Below, in pieces: positions 17,770 to 26,345 of a stretch of DNA of 64,000 nt. The notes beneath the pieces are model-generated. The model did no database searches. It saw only the letters and a program-made list of their open reading frames with translations, and was not told the origin of the DNA. How positions within the stretch are numbered: position 1 is the stretch's first letter; each line of letters begins with the position of its first letter. The stretch covers positions 21,415-85,414 of the forward strand of contig JAUZPI010000007.1 of assembly GCA_030706015.1 (NCBI GenBank). The letters run 5' to 3'. The stretch is from Bacillota bacterium. GTDB lineage: Bacteria; Bacillota; Clostridia; Clostridiales; Clostridiaceae. The translations under genes were made by a program, and so were the position numbers.

Positions 17770-19494
17770 TTATAAATCTTGCTTACCGGCTAAAATAGAC
17801 TTTAATTGAACTAAAATAAAATCACCTACTCCTTTTGGATTTTGTGCTTTAATTATTGAATACGCAATTTTAGGTGTAAATAGCTTTGGATAATAAACAA
17901 CATATCTTGGCTCCCAAAAAGTACATCCATATTTTTTCTTGTAATGATGTAATGATTTAAATCCATAGAAATTGTTAAGTTTCTCATAGACAAATTCTAG
18001 CAGTTTTCCAGGCAATGTCCCATCCTCTGCTACATTGGCAAGCGGCGCTAGACCCAAAGACCCCCATCTTACGCCTTCTGATTTCATACTTTTAAACGCC
18101 TCTACTGTAATCTTCTCCATAACTCCTATTGGTGCATTGCTCTTTCTTCTTGTTACATCAGCCATGTAACCCTTGCCCCCTGCAAAAGGTGAAAATACAA
18201 TAAAGCCCAACATAACATTTTGCTCATTATACGCCACAAAATATCTTCTATCCATTGGATTATCAAGAGATGTGCTGCCTAGCATAAAGGATAGTTCGCT
18301 GCTCTTTTTATTATCAAGCCACTGCTTCGATATATCCTGTATCTGCTGTTCAATAGATTTATCTCTGAATTCCAAAGGTTTATATTCTTCCACTTTAATT
18401 CCTAATGCAGTTGCATGATTTATGGCATTTCTAATCTTAGCTGCCTTTTTCCCCTGCAGGGAGTAGGTTTGCAGATCGAACATAGCCTCTTCTCCGTATT
18501 TTGTATTTCCAAATCCAAGTTGAGTGTATAATTGGATATGCTTTTCAAGGGTTTGACAGAAACATATATCAAGCTCATTTTGCTTGCAATAGGTTATAAA
18601 TTCTGTGATAAACAGCGGCATATCCTCTTCAGAACATATAGGATCCCCTGCACAAACCGCTACCCCTGCAGCAATTACATAAACAATGACTCCTTCAACC
18701 TCTCTTCCAAAATAATATCTTTTATCCTCTTCAACCGACACGTAGGAAATTGGATTGTATCCATATTCTTTAAGCAATCTTCTAACCTTTTCCCTATCAA
18801 AGCTAGTGGCAATAGGCTGATATACTAGTGGCTTTAAAATAAAAATCACTGCAGCTATAAGCCCTGCCCAATTTATTGCAATCTCTGATTTAGCGAACAT
18901 TATTTGCACTTTTGACATTCTACCTAAAACAGAGGTATCAATTAAAAATAACATTTTTAATGTAGCATTTAATGCATCTCGTACTCCTTTTATAGTTGAT
19001 GTATCACTCTTTAATACATATATGGTAAAGAGAGTATTAAGAATGATGATGATTATAACTACTAGCCCAAGCATTATTCCATGCCTGATGCTTATAGGAT
19101 CAGATGCTCTTTTACAATTTCTATAGTTAGCAATTAATATTATTATATCAACTAACTGAACAATGATTGTAGGTTTAAGTATGACACCTGAGTCAAGTAT
19201 ATTCATGAGAGCTAATAGAGACACCATAAATATAGAAATGACCCATGCCATCCTCATTCGCTTAAATAAACGATAACTAATGAAAATCAGCCCAAAGCCC
19301 ATAATAACTGATAATGTTCTATGAAAATGTAATATATTGGGGTTAATAAGTCCATAGTAATCACAATTATGATTAAAAATTTTTAGCTGATGACTGTACA
19401 CTAAAAGTATACTTTCTACTCCTATGAGTATGGTAAGAACAACAGCTACATTTATAAAAATATTTCTCGTCTTAGATGAACTTATTTTATTCAT
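17770..19494 (-). CDS. MprF-like aminoacyl-phosphatidylglycerol synthase (short form)
   Basis: About 574 residues from the ATG at 19494 (GAGGTG ribosome site; a GTG nine nt upstream is less likely). The N-terminal third holds about six membrane helices (residues 15-235). The C-terminal half is the DUF2156/LPG-synthase GNAT-like catalytic domain, with GREVEGVIVYVIAAGVAVCAGDP, the KKAAKIRNAINHA segment and a final YKKKYGCTFWEPRYVVY. It transfers an amino acid from aminoacyl-tRNA to phosphatidylglycerol, reducing envelope negative charge and cationic peptide killing. It is shorter than full MprF (about 840 residues), lacking part of the flippase. The amino acid used cannot be read from the sequence. 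Confidence 0.85.
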   Translation of the reverse strand: MNKISSSKTRNIFINVAVVLTILIGVESILLVYSHQLKIFNHNCDYYGLINPNILHFHRTLSVIMGFGLIFISYRLFKRMRMAWVISIFMVSLLALMNILDSGVILKPTIIVQLVDIIILIANYRNCKRASDPISIRHGIMLGLVVIIIIILNTLFTIYVLKSDTSTIKGVRDALNATLKMLFLIDTSVLGRMSKVQIMFAKSEIAINWAGLIAAVIFILKPLVYQPIATSFDREKVRRLLKEYGYNPISYVSVEEDKRYYFGREVEGVIVYVIAAGVAVCAGDPICSEEDMPLFITEFITYCKQNELDICFCQTLEKHIQLYTQLGFGNTKYGEEAMFDLQTYSLQGKKAAKIRNAINHATALGIKVEEYKPLEFRDKSIEQQIQDISKQWLDNKKSSELSFMLGSTSLDNPMDRRYFVAYNEQNVMLGFIVFSPFAGGKGYMADVTRRKSNAPIGVMEKITVEAFKSMKSEGVRWGSLGLAPLANVAEDGTLPGKLLEFVYEKLNNFYGFKSLHHYKKKYGCTFWEPRYVVYYPKLFTPKIAYSIIKAQNPKGVGDFILVQLKSILAGKQDL

Positions 19495-19607
19495 CACATA
19501 CACACCTCACCATTTTCCAATGTTTTACATACTATTAGTTTAAATAAAAAACCCCCATACTGCAACAAATACTATTATACAAGTCACATATAGGGATCAT
19601 CTTTATA

Positions 19608-20204
19608 TTATTTTATTATATTTCCATCCACAGTCTTCTTAAAATTCAACTTACTTATCAACAATTTTTCAACTTTTGTGTATACTTCTTCTACTTTATT
19701 TCTTAATACTAAATTATATAAATAGTTTGTAATTAACACCATAATGTATGCCCCTACTACATCAGAAGGATAATGGTGTCCCACGTATACTCTTGAAAAA
19801 CCTACAATTATAGATAACGTCGTTAAAATTATCCCGACTACTCTGTTATATTTCATTAAACCTAAAGCTATACTCATTGTTCCTGTAGCATGATCACTTG
19901 GAAAGGATGCATCTTCAACATGGGGGAAAAGCAAATTTACTTTATTATGCACAAAGGGTCTATCCACATAATATATGCTTCCCATTATAAAACTTAGTAC
20001 TAAATTAATCACTGTAATAGTAAATGTGCTAAAGGATACTTTTCTATACTTCTCATCATTTTTAATAACACCTAATATAAAAACTATTGCAATAACCGCC
20101 ATAAATATATATGGTACATATTTTGAAAAGAAAATCATTACATTGTCTAGAACTGTACTTCTATGTGCTAAATTATTTATTAATCTAAAAATTTCTGTAT
20201 TCAT
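19608..20204 (-). CDS. PAP2-family phosphatase, copy 1 (undecaprenyl-PP phosphatase-like)
   Basis: This 198-residue membrane protein has about five hydrophobic helices. It shows the three-part acid phosphatase signature: a degenerate first motif (YVDRPF), FPSDHATGTMS with the catalytic histidine, and SRVYVGHHYPSDVVGA. The family dephosphorylates lipid pyrophosphates, including undecaprenyl pyrophosphate, the wall carrier and bacitracin target. It lies 19 nt after a second PAP2 gene and is likely cotranscribed with it. Confidence 0.88.
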   Translation of the reverse strand: MNTEIFRLINNLAHRSTVLDNVMIFFSKYVPYIFMAVIAIVFILGVIKNDEKYRKVSFSTFTITVINLVLSFIMGSIYYVDRPFVHNKVNLLFPHVEDASFPSDHATGTMSIALGLMKYNRVVGIILTTLSIIVGFSRVYVGHHYPSDVVGAYIMVLITNYLYNLVLRNKVEEVYTKVEKLLISKLNFKKTVDGNIIK

Positions 20205-20223
20205 TCTAATAATCCTTTCTATA

Positions 20224-20793
20224 TTATATTTTTATAAACACCATAAGTCTTTGAAGATAGTCTGCCTGCAGAACACTGAAAACCAATTTTGAACACAATA
20301 ATCCTATTATAGTTCCAGCAATTATATCTGTTGGATAATGAACGTACAAATATATTCTTGAAAGAGCAATTAGGACTGCTATACCTATAAAAATTAATTT
20401 GTACTGTGTAAAATACACCGATAAAACCTCTGCTGCAGCAAAAGAAGATAGGGTATGTCCTGAAGGAAATGAGTAAGATAGAGGCTTATTAATTAAAAGC
20501 TTAATCTCATTCCCATAATTACATGGTCTAATACGCCTAACTAAGTGCTTCACTACTCCTTCACCGATAAGTGTACTTATAGCCAATGTTATGAAAACTA
20601 TATCGCCAATTACTCTGTTCTGCTTGCTTAATAATAATGCCGCAGCTATTATAATCCAAACAGCACCCAAGTTCCCTAACCTTGTAATTGCTGGCATTAA
20701 GGTATCCAAATATTTATTTTGAGTATGTTTCTTAATGGCAAATAATAAATAGGTATCTATTTTATTTAATCTGTTTAGAATATTAGAAAGCAT
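20224..20793 (-). CDS. PAP2-family phosphatase, copy 2 (undecaprenyl-PP phosphatase-like)
   Basis: This 189-residue membrane protein has the complete PAP2 signature: K-H-L-V-R-R-I-R-P, SFPSGHTLSS and LSRIYLYVHYPTD. It resembles BcrC/YbjG-type undecaprenyl pyrophosphate phosphatases. It is divergent from copy 1 (different first motif, different loops) rather than a recent duplicate. Directly upstream is the two-component system, whose terminator separates them. Regulation by that system is plausible but not shown. Confidence 0.88.
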   Translation of the reverse strand: MLSNILNRLNKIDTYLLFAIKKHTQNKYLDTLMPAITRLGNLGAVWIIIAAALLLSKQNRVIGDIVFITLAISTLIGEGVVKHLVRRIRPCNYGNEIKLLINKPLSYSFPSGHTLSSFAAAEVLSVYFTQYKLIFIGIAVLIALSRIYLYVHYPTDIIAGTIIGLLCSKLVFSVLQADYLQRLMVFIKI

Positions 20794-20974
20794 ATCCTTA
20801 CCTCTTTTCTATTTGCATGAAAAATGTTTTACTATAAAATAAGGGGCACTTTATTTGTCATCACTTAAATGTTGTTTCTCTATGATTTACATTATCGATG
20901 AAGAAGATTAAAATTACATTAAAAAAATTTAGATTTATATTAGAATTATTTCATCTATCTATTCAGTAAAAAAT

Positions 20975-21006
20975 AATGCGAGAATATGCCTCCACATTCT
21001 CGCATT
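20975..21006 (-). terminator. Terminator after the histidine kinase gene
   Basis: AATGCGAGAAT (20975-20985) pairs with 20996-21006 around a 10-nt loop, ending 7 nt before the kinase stop. The minus-strand tail is T-rich. Confidence 0.75.
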
Positions 21007-21013
21007 CTAGCTA

Positions 21014-22390
21014 TTAGCTTAGGTTCAAGATTACGATTATTTTTGTTCCTCTGCCTTCTTCACTCTCTACATTTACAGTTCCTTGATGCATATCGATAAT
21101 CCATTTTGCTATAGATAGCCCTAAACCGCTTCCCCCTTTTTCCTTGGACCGAGATTTATCAACAATATAGAATCTATTAAATATATTTTTAATTTCGTCT
21201 TTTGGTATACCTATTCCTGTATCACTAATAGTTATTTTAACACTCTCTCCAAGTGCCTGGGAATTTATATCTATAACACCTCTTTCAGGAGTGAATTTAA
21301 TGCTGTTATCTATAAAAATCCTAAGCATCTGCTTTAGCATTTTAAAGTCTGCTACAATACTAACTGTATCATTTTTACTATTAGTAATTAAATGTTTTGG
21401 GTCTATAAGTCTGGTTTCTGTAACCACTTCATCGATTAGATCATTAAAGAAAAACTCCCTTTTTTCAATCTTTAGCGTACCATTATCCCCTTTTGCAAGA
21501 AAAAGCAGTTTTTCAACTAATGTGACCATATTGGTTGTTTCAAATTTTATAGCTTGAATAGATTTCTCTAAAGCCTCCCTATCATCCTTTCCCCATCTAT
21601 CCAATAGATTTGCATATCCTTGAATAACAGCTATAGGTGTTCTAAGCTCATGGGAAGCATCTGATACAAATTGAATTTGCTTGTCAAAAGCATCCTGCAA
21701 TCTATCTATCATACTATTCAAAGTATCCGCAAGCCGCTTAAGTTCATCGTCAGGACCTTTTATTTCTATTCTTTGCTTTAAATTATGGATACTAATGTTC
21801 TGCGCAGTTTTTGTTATGTTATCAATAGGCGTAAGCATCCTTTTACTTACTATATATCCTAATAAAATTGAAGCAATAATACCTATAAAATCTGCAGCAG
21901 CCATAAACACAAACAGTATTTCTAGAAAATTATATTCCTTTTCCATGTCTTTAACTATTTGTATATATATTATACCGCTTTGAGAATCCTGAATTTTAAT
22001 GTTTTCAAAGACAAGATGCCTTTCCATCTCTTCTAAATGTCTAGGCGTATCAAAGGGTTCCTTTATTTTTATGTTATAAGAATAATGATTAGATATATTA
22101 AGTACCGTATTGTCTTCTTTAACTACTCTGACAAATATATTTTCCTTAGGAGGAATATCCGAAATCAACTCCTTACTATGTAAATAACTGTACCCTCCAC
22201 CGGAGTTTAGTTTATTAAATATAATGCTCTTAGTATCCTCAATTTGTCTATTGGCTTGAGTATATAAATAATATTTTATTCCGTATAAAATTGAAGCATT
22301 TAATAGAAGTAATACTACAGAAAACACTATAGCATATATAAACGTTAATTTTATAGAAATTTTAGTACTCCTGAAAATTTTTAAATTCAT
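21014..22390 (-). CDS. Sensor histidine kinase
   Basis: This 458-residue kinase has two membrane helices (about 15-37 and 160-182) bounding an extracytoplasmic sensor of about 120 residues. HAMP follows, then a HisKA domain (FVSDASHELRTPIAVIQGY with the phospho-acceptor His) and an HATPase_c domain with N, G1 (ISDTGIGIP), F and G2 (GGSGLGLSIAKWI) boxes. It overlaps the response regulator by 4 nt. Its position at the head of the envelope block (PAP2 genes, MprF-like gene, exporter) suggests it senses envelope stress; this is an inference from context only. Confidence 0.93.
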   Translation of the reverse strand: MNLKIFRSTKISIKLTFIYAIVFSVVLLLLNASILYGIKYYLYTQANRQIEDTKSIIFNKLNSGGGYSYLHSKELISDIPPKENIFVRVVKEDNTVLNISNHYSYNIKIKEPFDTPRHLEEMERHLVFENIKIQDSQSGIIYIQIVKDMEKEYNFLEILFVFMAAADFIGIIASILLGYIVSKRMLTPIDNITKTAQNISIHNLKQRIEIKGPDDELKRLADTLNSMIDRLQDAFDKQIQFVSDASHELRTPIAVIQGYANLLDRWGKDDREALEKSIQAIKFETTNMVTLVEKLLFLAKGDNGTLKIEKREFFFNDLIDEVVTETRLIDPKHLITNSKNDTVSIVADFKMLKQMLRIFIDNSIKFTPERGVIDINSQALGESVKITISDTGIGIPKDEIKNIFNRFYIVDKSRSKEKGGSGLGLSIAKWIIDMHQGTVNVESEEGRGTKIIVILNLS

Positions 22391-23073
22391 AATTTTTCAC
22401 CCTTGATTACATATCCTACTCCTCTTACTGTAGCAATAAGTTTCCTTTCGAATTCATCATCAATTTTACTGCGGAGATATCGTATAAATACATCCACCAC
22501 ATTGGTGTCCCCTTCATAATCAAAGCCCCATGCTTTTTCTATCAATTGTTCTCTGGTAAGTACAATATTTTTATTAATTAGTAAAGTTTCAAGAAGATCA
22601 TATTCCCTTTTTGTAAGTTCAATTTTTCTCCCTCCTCTTGTAACTTCATGAGTTTCGCCATTCATTACAAGATTATCAACTTTAAGCTCATTATCTTTAT
22701 CTCTTTGAATATTTTTTCGTCTTATGACACGTATTCTAGCCAAAAGTTCTTCTATAGCAAAAGGTTTTGTAAGATAATCGTCAGCACCTGTGTCTAATCC
22801 CATTACTCTATCCGCTATATCTCCCTTAGCGGTTAACATTATTATAGGCACATCGGAAAACTCTCTGACTCTTCTGCAGATTTCAATTCCATCTAATCCA
22901 GGCAGCATTAGATCTAGAAGTATTAAATCATATTTTTCATTTTTAATTCTATTCAATCCCTGCATACCGTCATTCTCTATATCTACTTTGTAACCCTCGT
23001 GATTAAGCTCCATTTGTATAAGCATTGCCATTTGTTTTTCATCTTCTATAATAAGAACCTTATAATCTTCCAT
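22387..23073 (-). CDS. OmpR/PhoB-family response regulator
   Basis: From the ATG at 23073 (GAGGA ribosome site) the protein is 228 residues. The receiver domain has the acidic pair EDE, the phospho-acceptor Asp in DLILLDLMLPGLDG, and the T/K pair (IIMLTAKG, DYLTKPF). The C-terminal winged helix has LTKREYDLLETLL, LTREQLIEKAWGF and GVGYVIKG. It is the partner of the histidine kinase encoded immediately downstream with a 4-nt overlap. Confidence 0.94.
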   Translation of the reverse strand: MEDYKVLIIEDEKQMAMLIQMELNHEGYKVDIENDGMQGLNRIKNEKYDLILLDLMLPGLDGIEICRRVREFSDVPIIMLTAKGDIADRVMGLDTGADDYLTKPFAIEELLARIRVIRRKNIQRDKDNELKVDNLVMNGETHEVTRGGRKIELTKREYDLLETLLINKNIVLTREQLIEKAWGFDYEGDTNVVDVFIRYLRSKIDDEFERKLIATVRGVGYVIKGEKL

Positions 23074-23232
23074 AACTAATCCTCGCAAAATAATTTTTTT
23101 AATGATATATTTCTAATTATAATTTATCATTAAAAAATTAAAATACCATTAAAACTAAAAATCTTAAACTGAATAAACCAAAATTATAATTGGAATAATA
23201 TATTCGTTATAAGTATTGAGAGGTGATATTTA

Positions 23233-23442
23233 ATGGAACAAAAAAATTTAGCACCCAATGAAACCATGCAGGTGCATGAAATGTTAAACTTTAAAACCGT
23301 TTGTATGGCTTCATCTAAGATGATGGAAGGTGTAGTATTTGACCAAGAATTAAAAGCATTATTAGAGAAAGATGTTCAACAATCCATTAAAGATATAAAT
23401 GATTTACAAAAACTATTAGCAAAAGCTCCAGTAATTAGATAA
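23233..23442 (+). CDS. Small CotF-associated spore coat protein, copy 1
   Basis: This 69-residue protein starts MEQKNLAPNETMQVHEML, nearly the same as the 75-residue protein at 25016 (MEQKGIAPNETMQLHELL). It is helical, with no membrane segment. It resembles the N-terminal half of CotF-type coat proteins, with the longer CotF-like partner encoded 22 nt downstream. The ribosome site is GAGAGGTGA. It is the first gene of a five-gene plus-strand operon. The spore role is inferred from the CotF-like family. Confidence 0.65.
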   Translation: MEQKNLAPNETMQVHEMLNFKTVCMASSKMMEGVVFDQELKALLEKDVQQSIKDINDLQKLLAKAPVIR

Positions 23443-23464
23443 AGAATGTAAGGTGGTAAAAAAA

Positions 23465-23827
23465 GTGATTAATGATTATTTAGAACCAAGAAACGCTGAA
23501 GGTATGCCTAAACTTACTGATACAACTATGTCAATGGCATTTTTATTAAATACAAAAAGTGGAGTAAGAAACTGTGCCATCGCATTGACCGAGGCAGCTA
23601 CCCCAGAAGTAAAAGCAGTTTTACGCACTCAATTAGACAACGCAATAAATATGCATGAGGAGATTTCAAATCTTATGATAGAAAAAGGCTGGCTTCATCC
23701 AATTAATCTAGAAAAACAATTTCAAATGGATATGGAATCGTCACGGACAGCATCACAAATTGCCAGCTTGGACTTATTCCCTGGAGATACCAGTAGACTT
23801 GGTACATTTGCAACCCCAAAAATATAG
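23465..23827 (+). CDS. CotF-like spore coat protein, copy 1
   Basis: The likely start is the GTG at 23465, because AAGGTGG at 23450-23456 is the ribosome site; an in-frame GTG at 23453 lies inside that site. The product is about 120 residues: D-x-F/T-x2-x-L-L-N-T-K-S-G-V-R-N-C-A-I-A-L-T-E in the middle, matching the CotF/coat F domain, then V-x-L-R-x-Q-L-D-N-A-I-N-M-H-E. It is predicted to be a helical, ferritin-like bundle. Its paralogue at 25269 shares the SAVRN.. and ..LTET.. core. It probably forms part of the spore coat. Confidence 0.75.
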   Translation: MINDYLEPRNAEGMPKLTDTTMSMAFLLNTKSGVRNCAIALTEAATPEVKAVLRTQLDNAINMHEEISNLMIEKGWLHPINLEKQFQMDMESSRTASQIASLDLFPGDTSRLGTFATPKI

Positions 23828-23846
23828 TTAATAGGAGGATTTATTG

Positions 23847-24983
23847 ATGAAGGCTGTAACTTTTCAAGGTATAAAAAATGTGCAGGTTAAAGAAGTTCCA
23901 GCACCTAAAATTCAAAAGCCTGATGATATTATAGTTAAGATAACAAATACAGCCATATGCGGCTCTGACTTGCATCTTATTCATGATATGATTCCTAACC
24001 TGTCCCAAGATTATATAATCGGACACGAACCTATGGGAATTGTAGAAGAAGTAGGACCAGAGGTTACTAAGTTGAAAAAAGGAGACAGAGTTATTGTACC
24101 TTTCAACGTAAGCTGCGGAGAATGCTTTTATTGCAAGCATGACTTAACCTGCATGTGCGACAATTCTAATCCTCAGGGGGAAAGCGGCGGATTTTTCGGT
24201 TATACTGAAAACTTTGGAGGATATCCCGGAGGTCAAGCTGAATATCTAAGAGTTCCTTATGGAAACTTCACTCCTTTCCGTATTCCTGATGATTGTGAGG
24301 TAGAGGACGAAAAATTATTATTAATGTCAGATGCTATGGCCACTGCTTATTGGAGTGTAGAAAACGCAGGTGTAAAAAAAGGTAATACTGTTGTTATACT
24401 TGGCTGTGGACCAATAGGGCTTTTAGCTCAAAAATTTGCTTGGCTTCATGGTGCTGAGAGGGTAATTGCAGTTGATTACATAGATTATCGTTTAGATCAC
24501 GCTAAAAAATATAACAATGTTGAAATAGTAAATTTCGAACAACAGGATAATACTGGGGAATACTTAAAAGAAATTACCAAAGGTGGAGCAGATATTGTTA
24601 TTGATTGTGTAGGCATGGATGGAAAGATGACACCAATGGAGTTTTTGGGTTCTGGTTTAAAACTCCAAAGTGGAGCATTAGGTGCTCTTACTATGGCAAC
24701 TCAAGCAGTGAGAAAGGGTGGAATGATACAAATAACTGGAGTTTATGGCGGTAGGTATAACTCTTTCCCTCTTGGAGACATACTGAATCGTAATATAAAT
24801 ATAAGGTCAGGACAGGCACCAGTAATTCCTTATATGCCAATCCTTTATAATTTACTTACCGAAAATAAAGTTGATCCAAGTGACATTATTACTCATAGAT
24901 TGCCGCTAGATGACGCAGCCCATGGATATGAAGCTTTCGATACAAAAACTGAAAACTGTATCAAAGTTGTCCTTAAACCATAG
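23847..24983 (+). CDS. Zinc-dependent alcohol dehydrogenase (formaldehyde dehydrogenase-like MDR)
   Basis: This 378-residue medium-chain dehydrogenase starts at the ATG at 23847, 8 nt after AGGAGG (a TTG three nt earlier is too close). It has catalytic-zinc ligands in CGSDLHLIHD and GHEPMG, a structural-zinc cysteine cluster (CGECFYCKHDLTCMC) and a Rossmann GCGPIG motif. The long insert after the zinc loop (GGFFGYTENFGGYPGGQAEY) is typical of the glutathione-independent formaldehyde dehydrogenase-like group. The substrate is unknown. It lies inside a spore coat operon, between two CotF-like pairs, which is unusual. Confidence 0.88.
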   Translation: MKAVTFQGIKNVQVKEVPAPKIQKPDDIIVKITNTAICGSDLHLIHDMIPNLSQDYIIGHEPMGIVEEVGPEVTKLKKGDRVIVPFNVSCGECFYCKHDLTCMCDNSNPQGESGGFFGYTENFGGYPGGQAEYLRVPYGNFTPFRIPDDCEVEDEKLLLMSDAMATAYWSVENAGVKKGNTVVILGCGPIGLLAQKFAWLHGAERVIAVDYIDYRLDHAKKYNNVEIVNFEQQDNTGEYLKEITKGGADIVIDCVGMDGKMTPMEFLGSGLKLQSGALGALTMATQAVRKGGMIQITGVYGGRYNSFPLGDILNRNINIRSGQAPVIPYMPILYNLLTENKVDPSDIITHRLPLDDAAHGYEAFDTKTENCIKVVLKP

Positions 24984-25015
24984 AATACTTTTAACACTAA
25001 GGAGGCTAAATCAAT

Positions 25016-25243
25016 ATGGAGCAAAAAGGCATTGCACCAAATGAAACTATGCAGCTGCATGAATTACTGACACTTAAGAATCTTACTTTAACTAAGTCGG
25101 TTACCATGTCACCACTGGTATCCGATGAGGAACTAAAAACAATTTTACAAAATGATGTCACTACAGCGCAGTGTCATATAAAAGAGTTAAAGGGGCTTTT
25201 AGAAAAATCAAGTATTTCTACTCCTCACAATACAAAATGCTAA
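25016..25243 (+). CDS. Small CotF-associated spore coat protein, copy 2
   Basis: This 75-residue protein is a paralogue of the one at 23233, sharing the APNETMQ-HE-L start and a similar helical layout (ELK..L..DV). A good AAGGAGG ribosome site precedes it. It follows the alcohol dehydrogenase by 32 nt and is followed by the second CotF-like gene, so the pair repeats the order of copy 1. Confidence 0.65.
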   Translation: MEQKGIAPNETMQLHELLTLKNLTLTKSVTMSPLVSDEELKTILQNDVTTAQCHIKELKGLLEKSSISTPHNTKC

Positions 25244-25268
25244 ATTTAAATAAAAGAAGGTAAATTTT

Positions 25269-25574
25269 ATGAATACATTAATCGAGCGCATTACTGGAAT
25301 GGATAAAATGAGTGATCAGGTTATTGCTACAGACTTTTTAGTATCTGCTAAAAGTGCAGTAAGAAACTATTCCATTGCACTGACTGAAACCACTTCCCCA
25401 CAGGTTAGGGCAGTGCTAAGAAAACAACTAAATGATGCCATTACTTCCCATGAAGCTATAACAAATTATATGATGAAAAATGGTTATTACCACGCCTATA
25501 ACTTACACGAACAATACAAGGTAGATATGAAAACAACAGCTACAGCACTCAATCTTGCTGAAAGCACTACCTAA
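25269..25574 (+). CDS. CotF-like spore coat protein, copy 2
   Basis: This 101-residue protein shares with copy 1 the core SAKSAVRNYSIALTETTSPQ and VLRKQLNDAI...HE, and the end region HAYNLHEQYKVDM (copy 1: HPINLEKQFQMDM). It belongs to the coat F family and is predicted to be mostly helical. It is the last gene before a bidirectional terminator. The ribosome site is AGAAGG. Confidence 0.75.
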   Translation: MNTLIERITGMDKMSDQVIATDFLVSAKSAVRNYSIALTETTSPQVRAVLRKQLNDAITSHEAITNYMMKNGYYHAYNLHEQYKVDMKTTATALNLAESTT

Positions 25575-25581
25575 TGAAACC

Positions 25582-25612
25582 AGGTGAGAATTATACAAAC
25601 TAATTCTCACCT
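25582..25612. terminator. Bidirectional terminator between coat operon and TetR gene
   Basis: AGGTGAGAATTA (25582-25593) pairs perfectly with 25601-25612 around a 7-nt loop. It lies between convergent genes. Confidence 0.8.
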
Positions 25613-25624
25613 AATCCTATTTTA

Positions 25625-26200
25625 CTATCCCCATATAATCTTTCTTGCTAACTCAAGATAATCCCCGTCATAAGGATACTGTTTTTTCACAATTATTAAA
25701 GCAAGCCCCTGTACCTGACTCCAACAGGATAAAGCATAAGCGTGTTTATCAAAACTATCATCTTGTCCAACAGCATATTTCTCTATGGAATTTAAAAATG
25801 TATAAAAAGGATATCCAGAAACCTGTGTTCCAAATTCACTATTACTGGTGTATTTTTCAATGTCACTTAAAAATAATAATTGAAGATAGTCAGGATTTTC
25901 AACGAAGAATTTAACATATAGGAAGCCCATCTCCATAATTTGTTTCTTTAAATCATCTGGATATTTTTTTACAGCCTCACTCAAGCTCTGATCAAATTCC
26001 TCTAAAGCCTTCATAGTCATTGCAAATATAATCTCATCCTTGTTCCTAAAATGCCTATATGGTGCTGTATGACTTACACCGCATGCCTTTGCAAGTTTTC
26101 GAAGAGAAAAACTTTTATATCCCTCTTCATTCAGCAGCTTGATGCCCATATCTATTAATTTATCTTTTAAATTATCATGATGATAGCTTACTTTCGTCAT
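25625..26200 (-). CDS. TetR-family transcriptional regulator
   Basis: This 191-residue protein has the N-terminal TetR HTH (SFSLRKLAKACGVSHTAPYRHFRNKDEIIFAM at about residues 24-55, quoted in part). Its C-terminal ligand domain resembles TetR_C_33/WHG types. It has no obvious operon partner. It is convergent with the coat operon and followed by a strong terminator. A palindromic sequence just upstream (26224-26250) may be its own operator. The ligand is unknown. Confidence 0.9.
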   Translation of the reverse strand: MTKVSYHHDNLKDKLIDMGIKLLNEEGYKSFSLRKLAKACGVSHTAPYRHFRNKDEIIFAMTMKALEEFDQSLSEAVKKYPDDLKKQIMEMGFLYVKFFVENPDYLQLLFLSDIEKYTSNSEFGTQVSGYPFYTFLNSIEKYAVGQDDSFDKHAYALSCWSQVQGLALIIVKKQYPYDGDYLELARKIIWG

Positions 26201-26223
26201 ATTAAACTTGTCATCCTTTCAAT

Positions 26224-26250
26224 AACTATATATTGTATATAACAATAGTT
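26224..26250. promoter_or_regulatory. Candidate TetR operator (inverted repeat)
   Basis: AACTAT (26224-26229) and ATAGTT (26245-26250) flank a partly symmetrical AT-rich core, 24-50 nt upstream of the TetR start codon. The position fits an autoregulatory operator. Confidence 0.35.
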
Positions 26251-26345
26251 TACCAATTAAAAAACAAAAACACTATATAAAATTCAATACTTTAATCTAC
26301 ATAATCATAATACTCTTGATCGATTTCAAAAGTAAGAATAAAATC

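Noticed and set aside
23161..23200. Sporulation sigma (SigG/SigF-type) promoter before the coat operon
   Set aside because: TGAATA and GAATAATA are present, but the 17-nt spacing and mismatches make the match too weak to claim.
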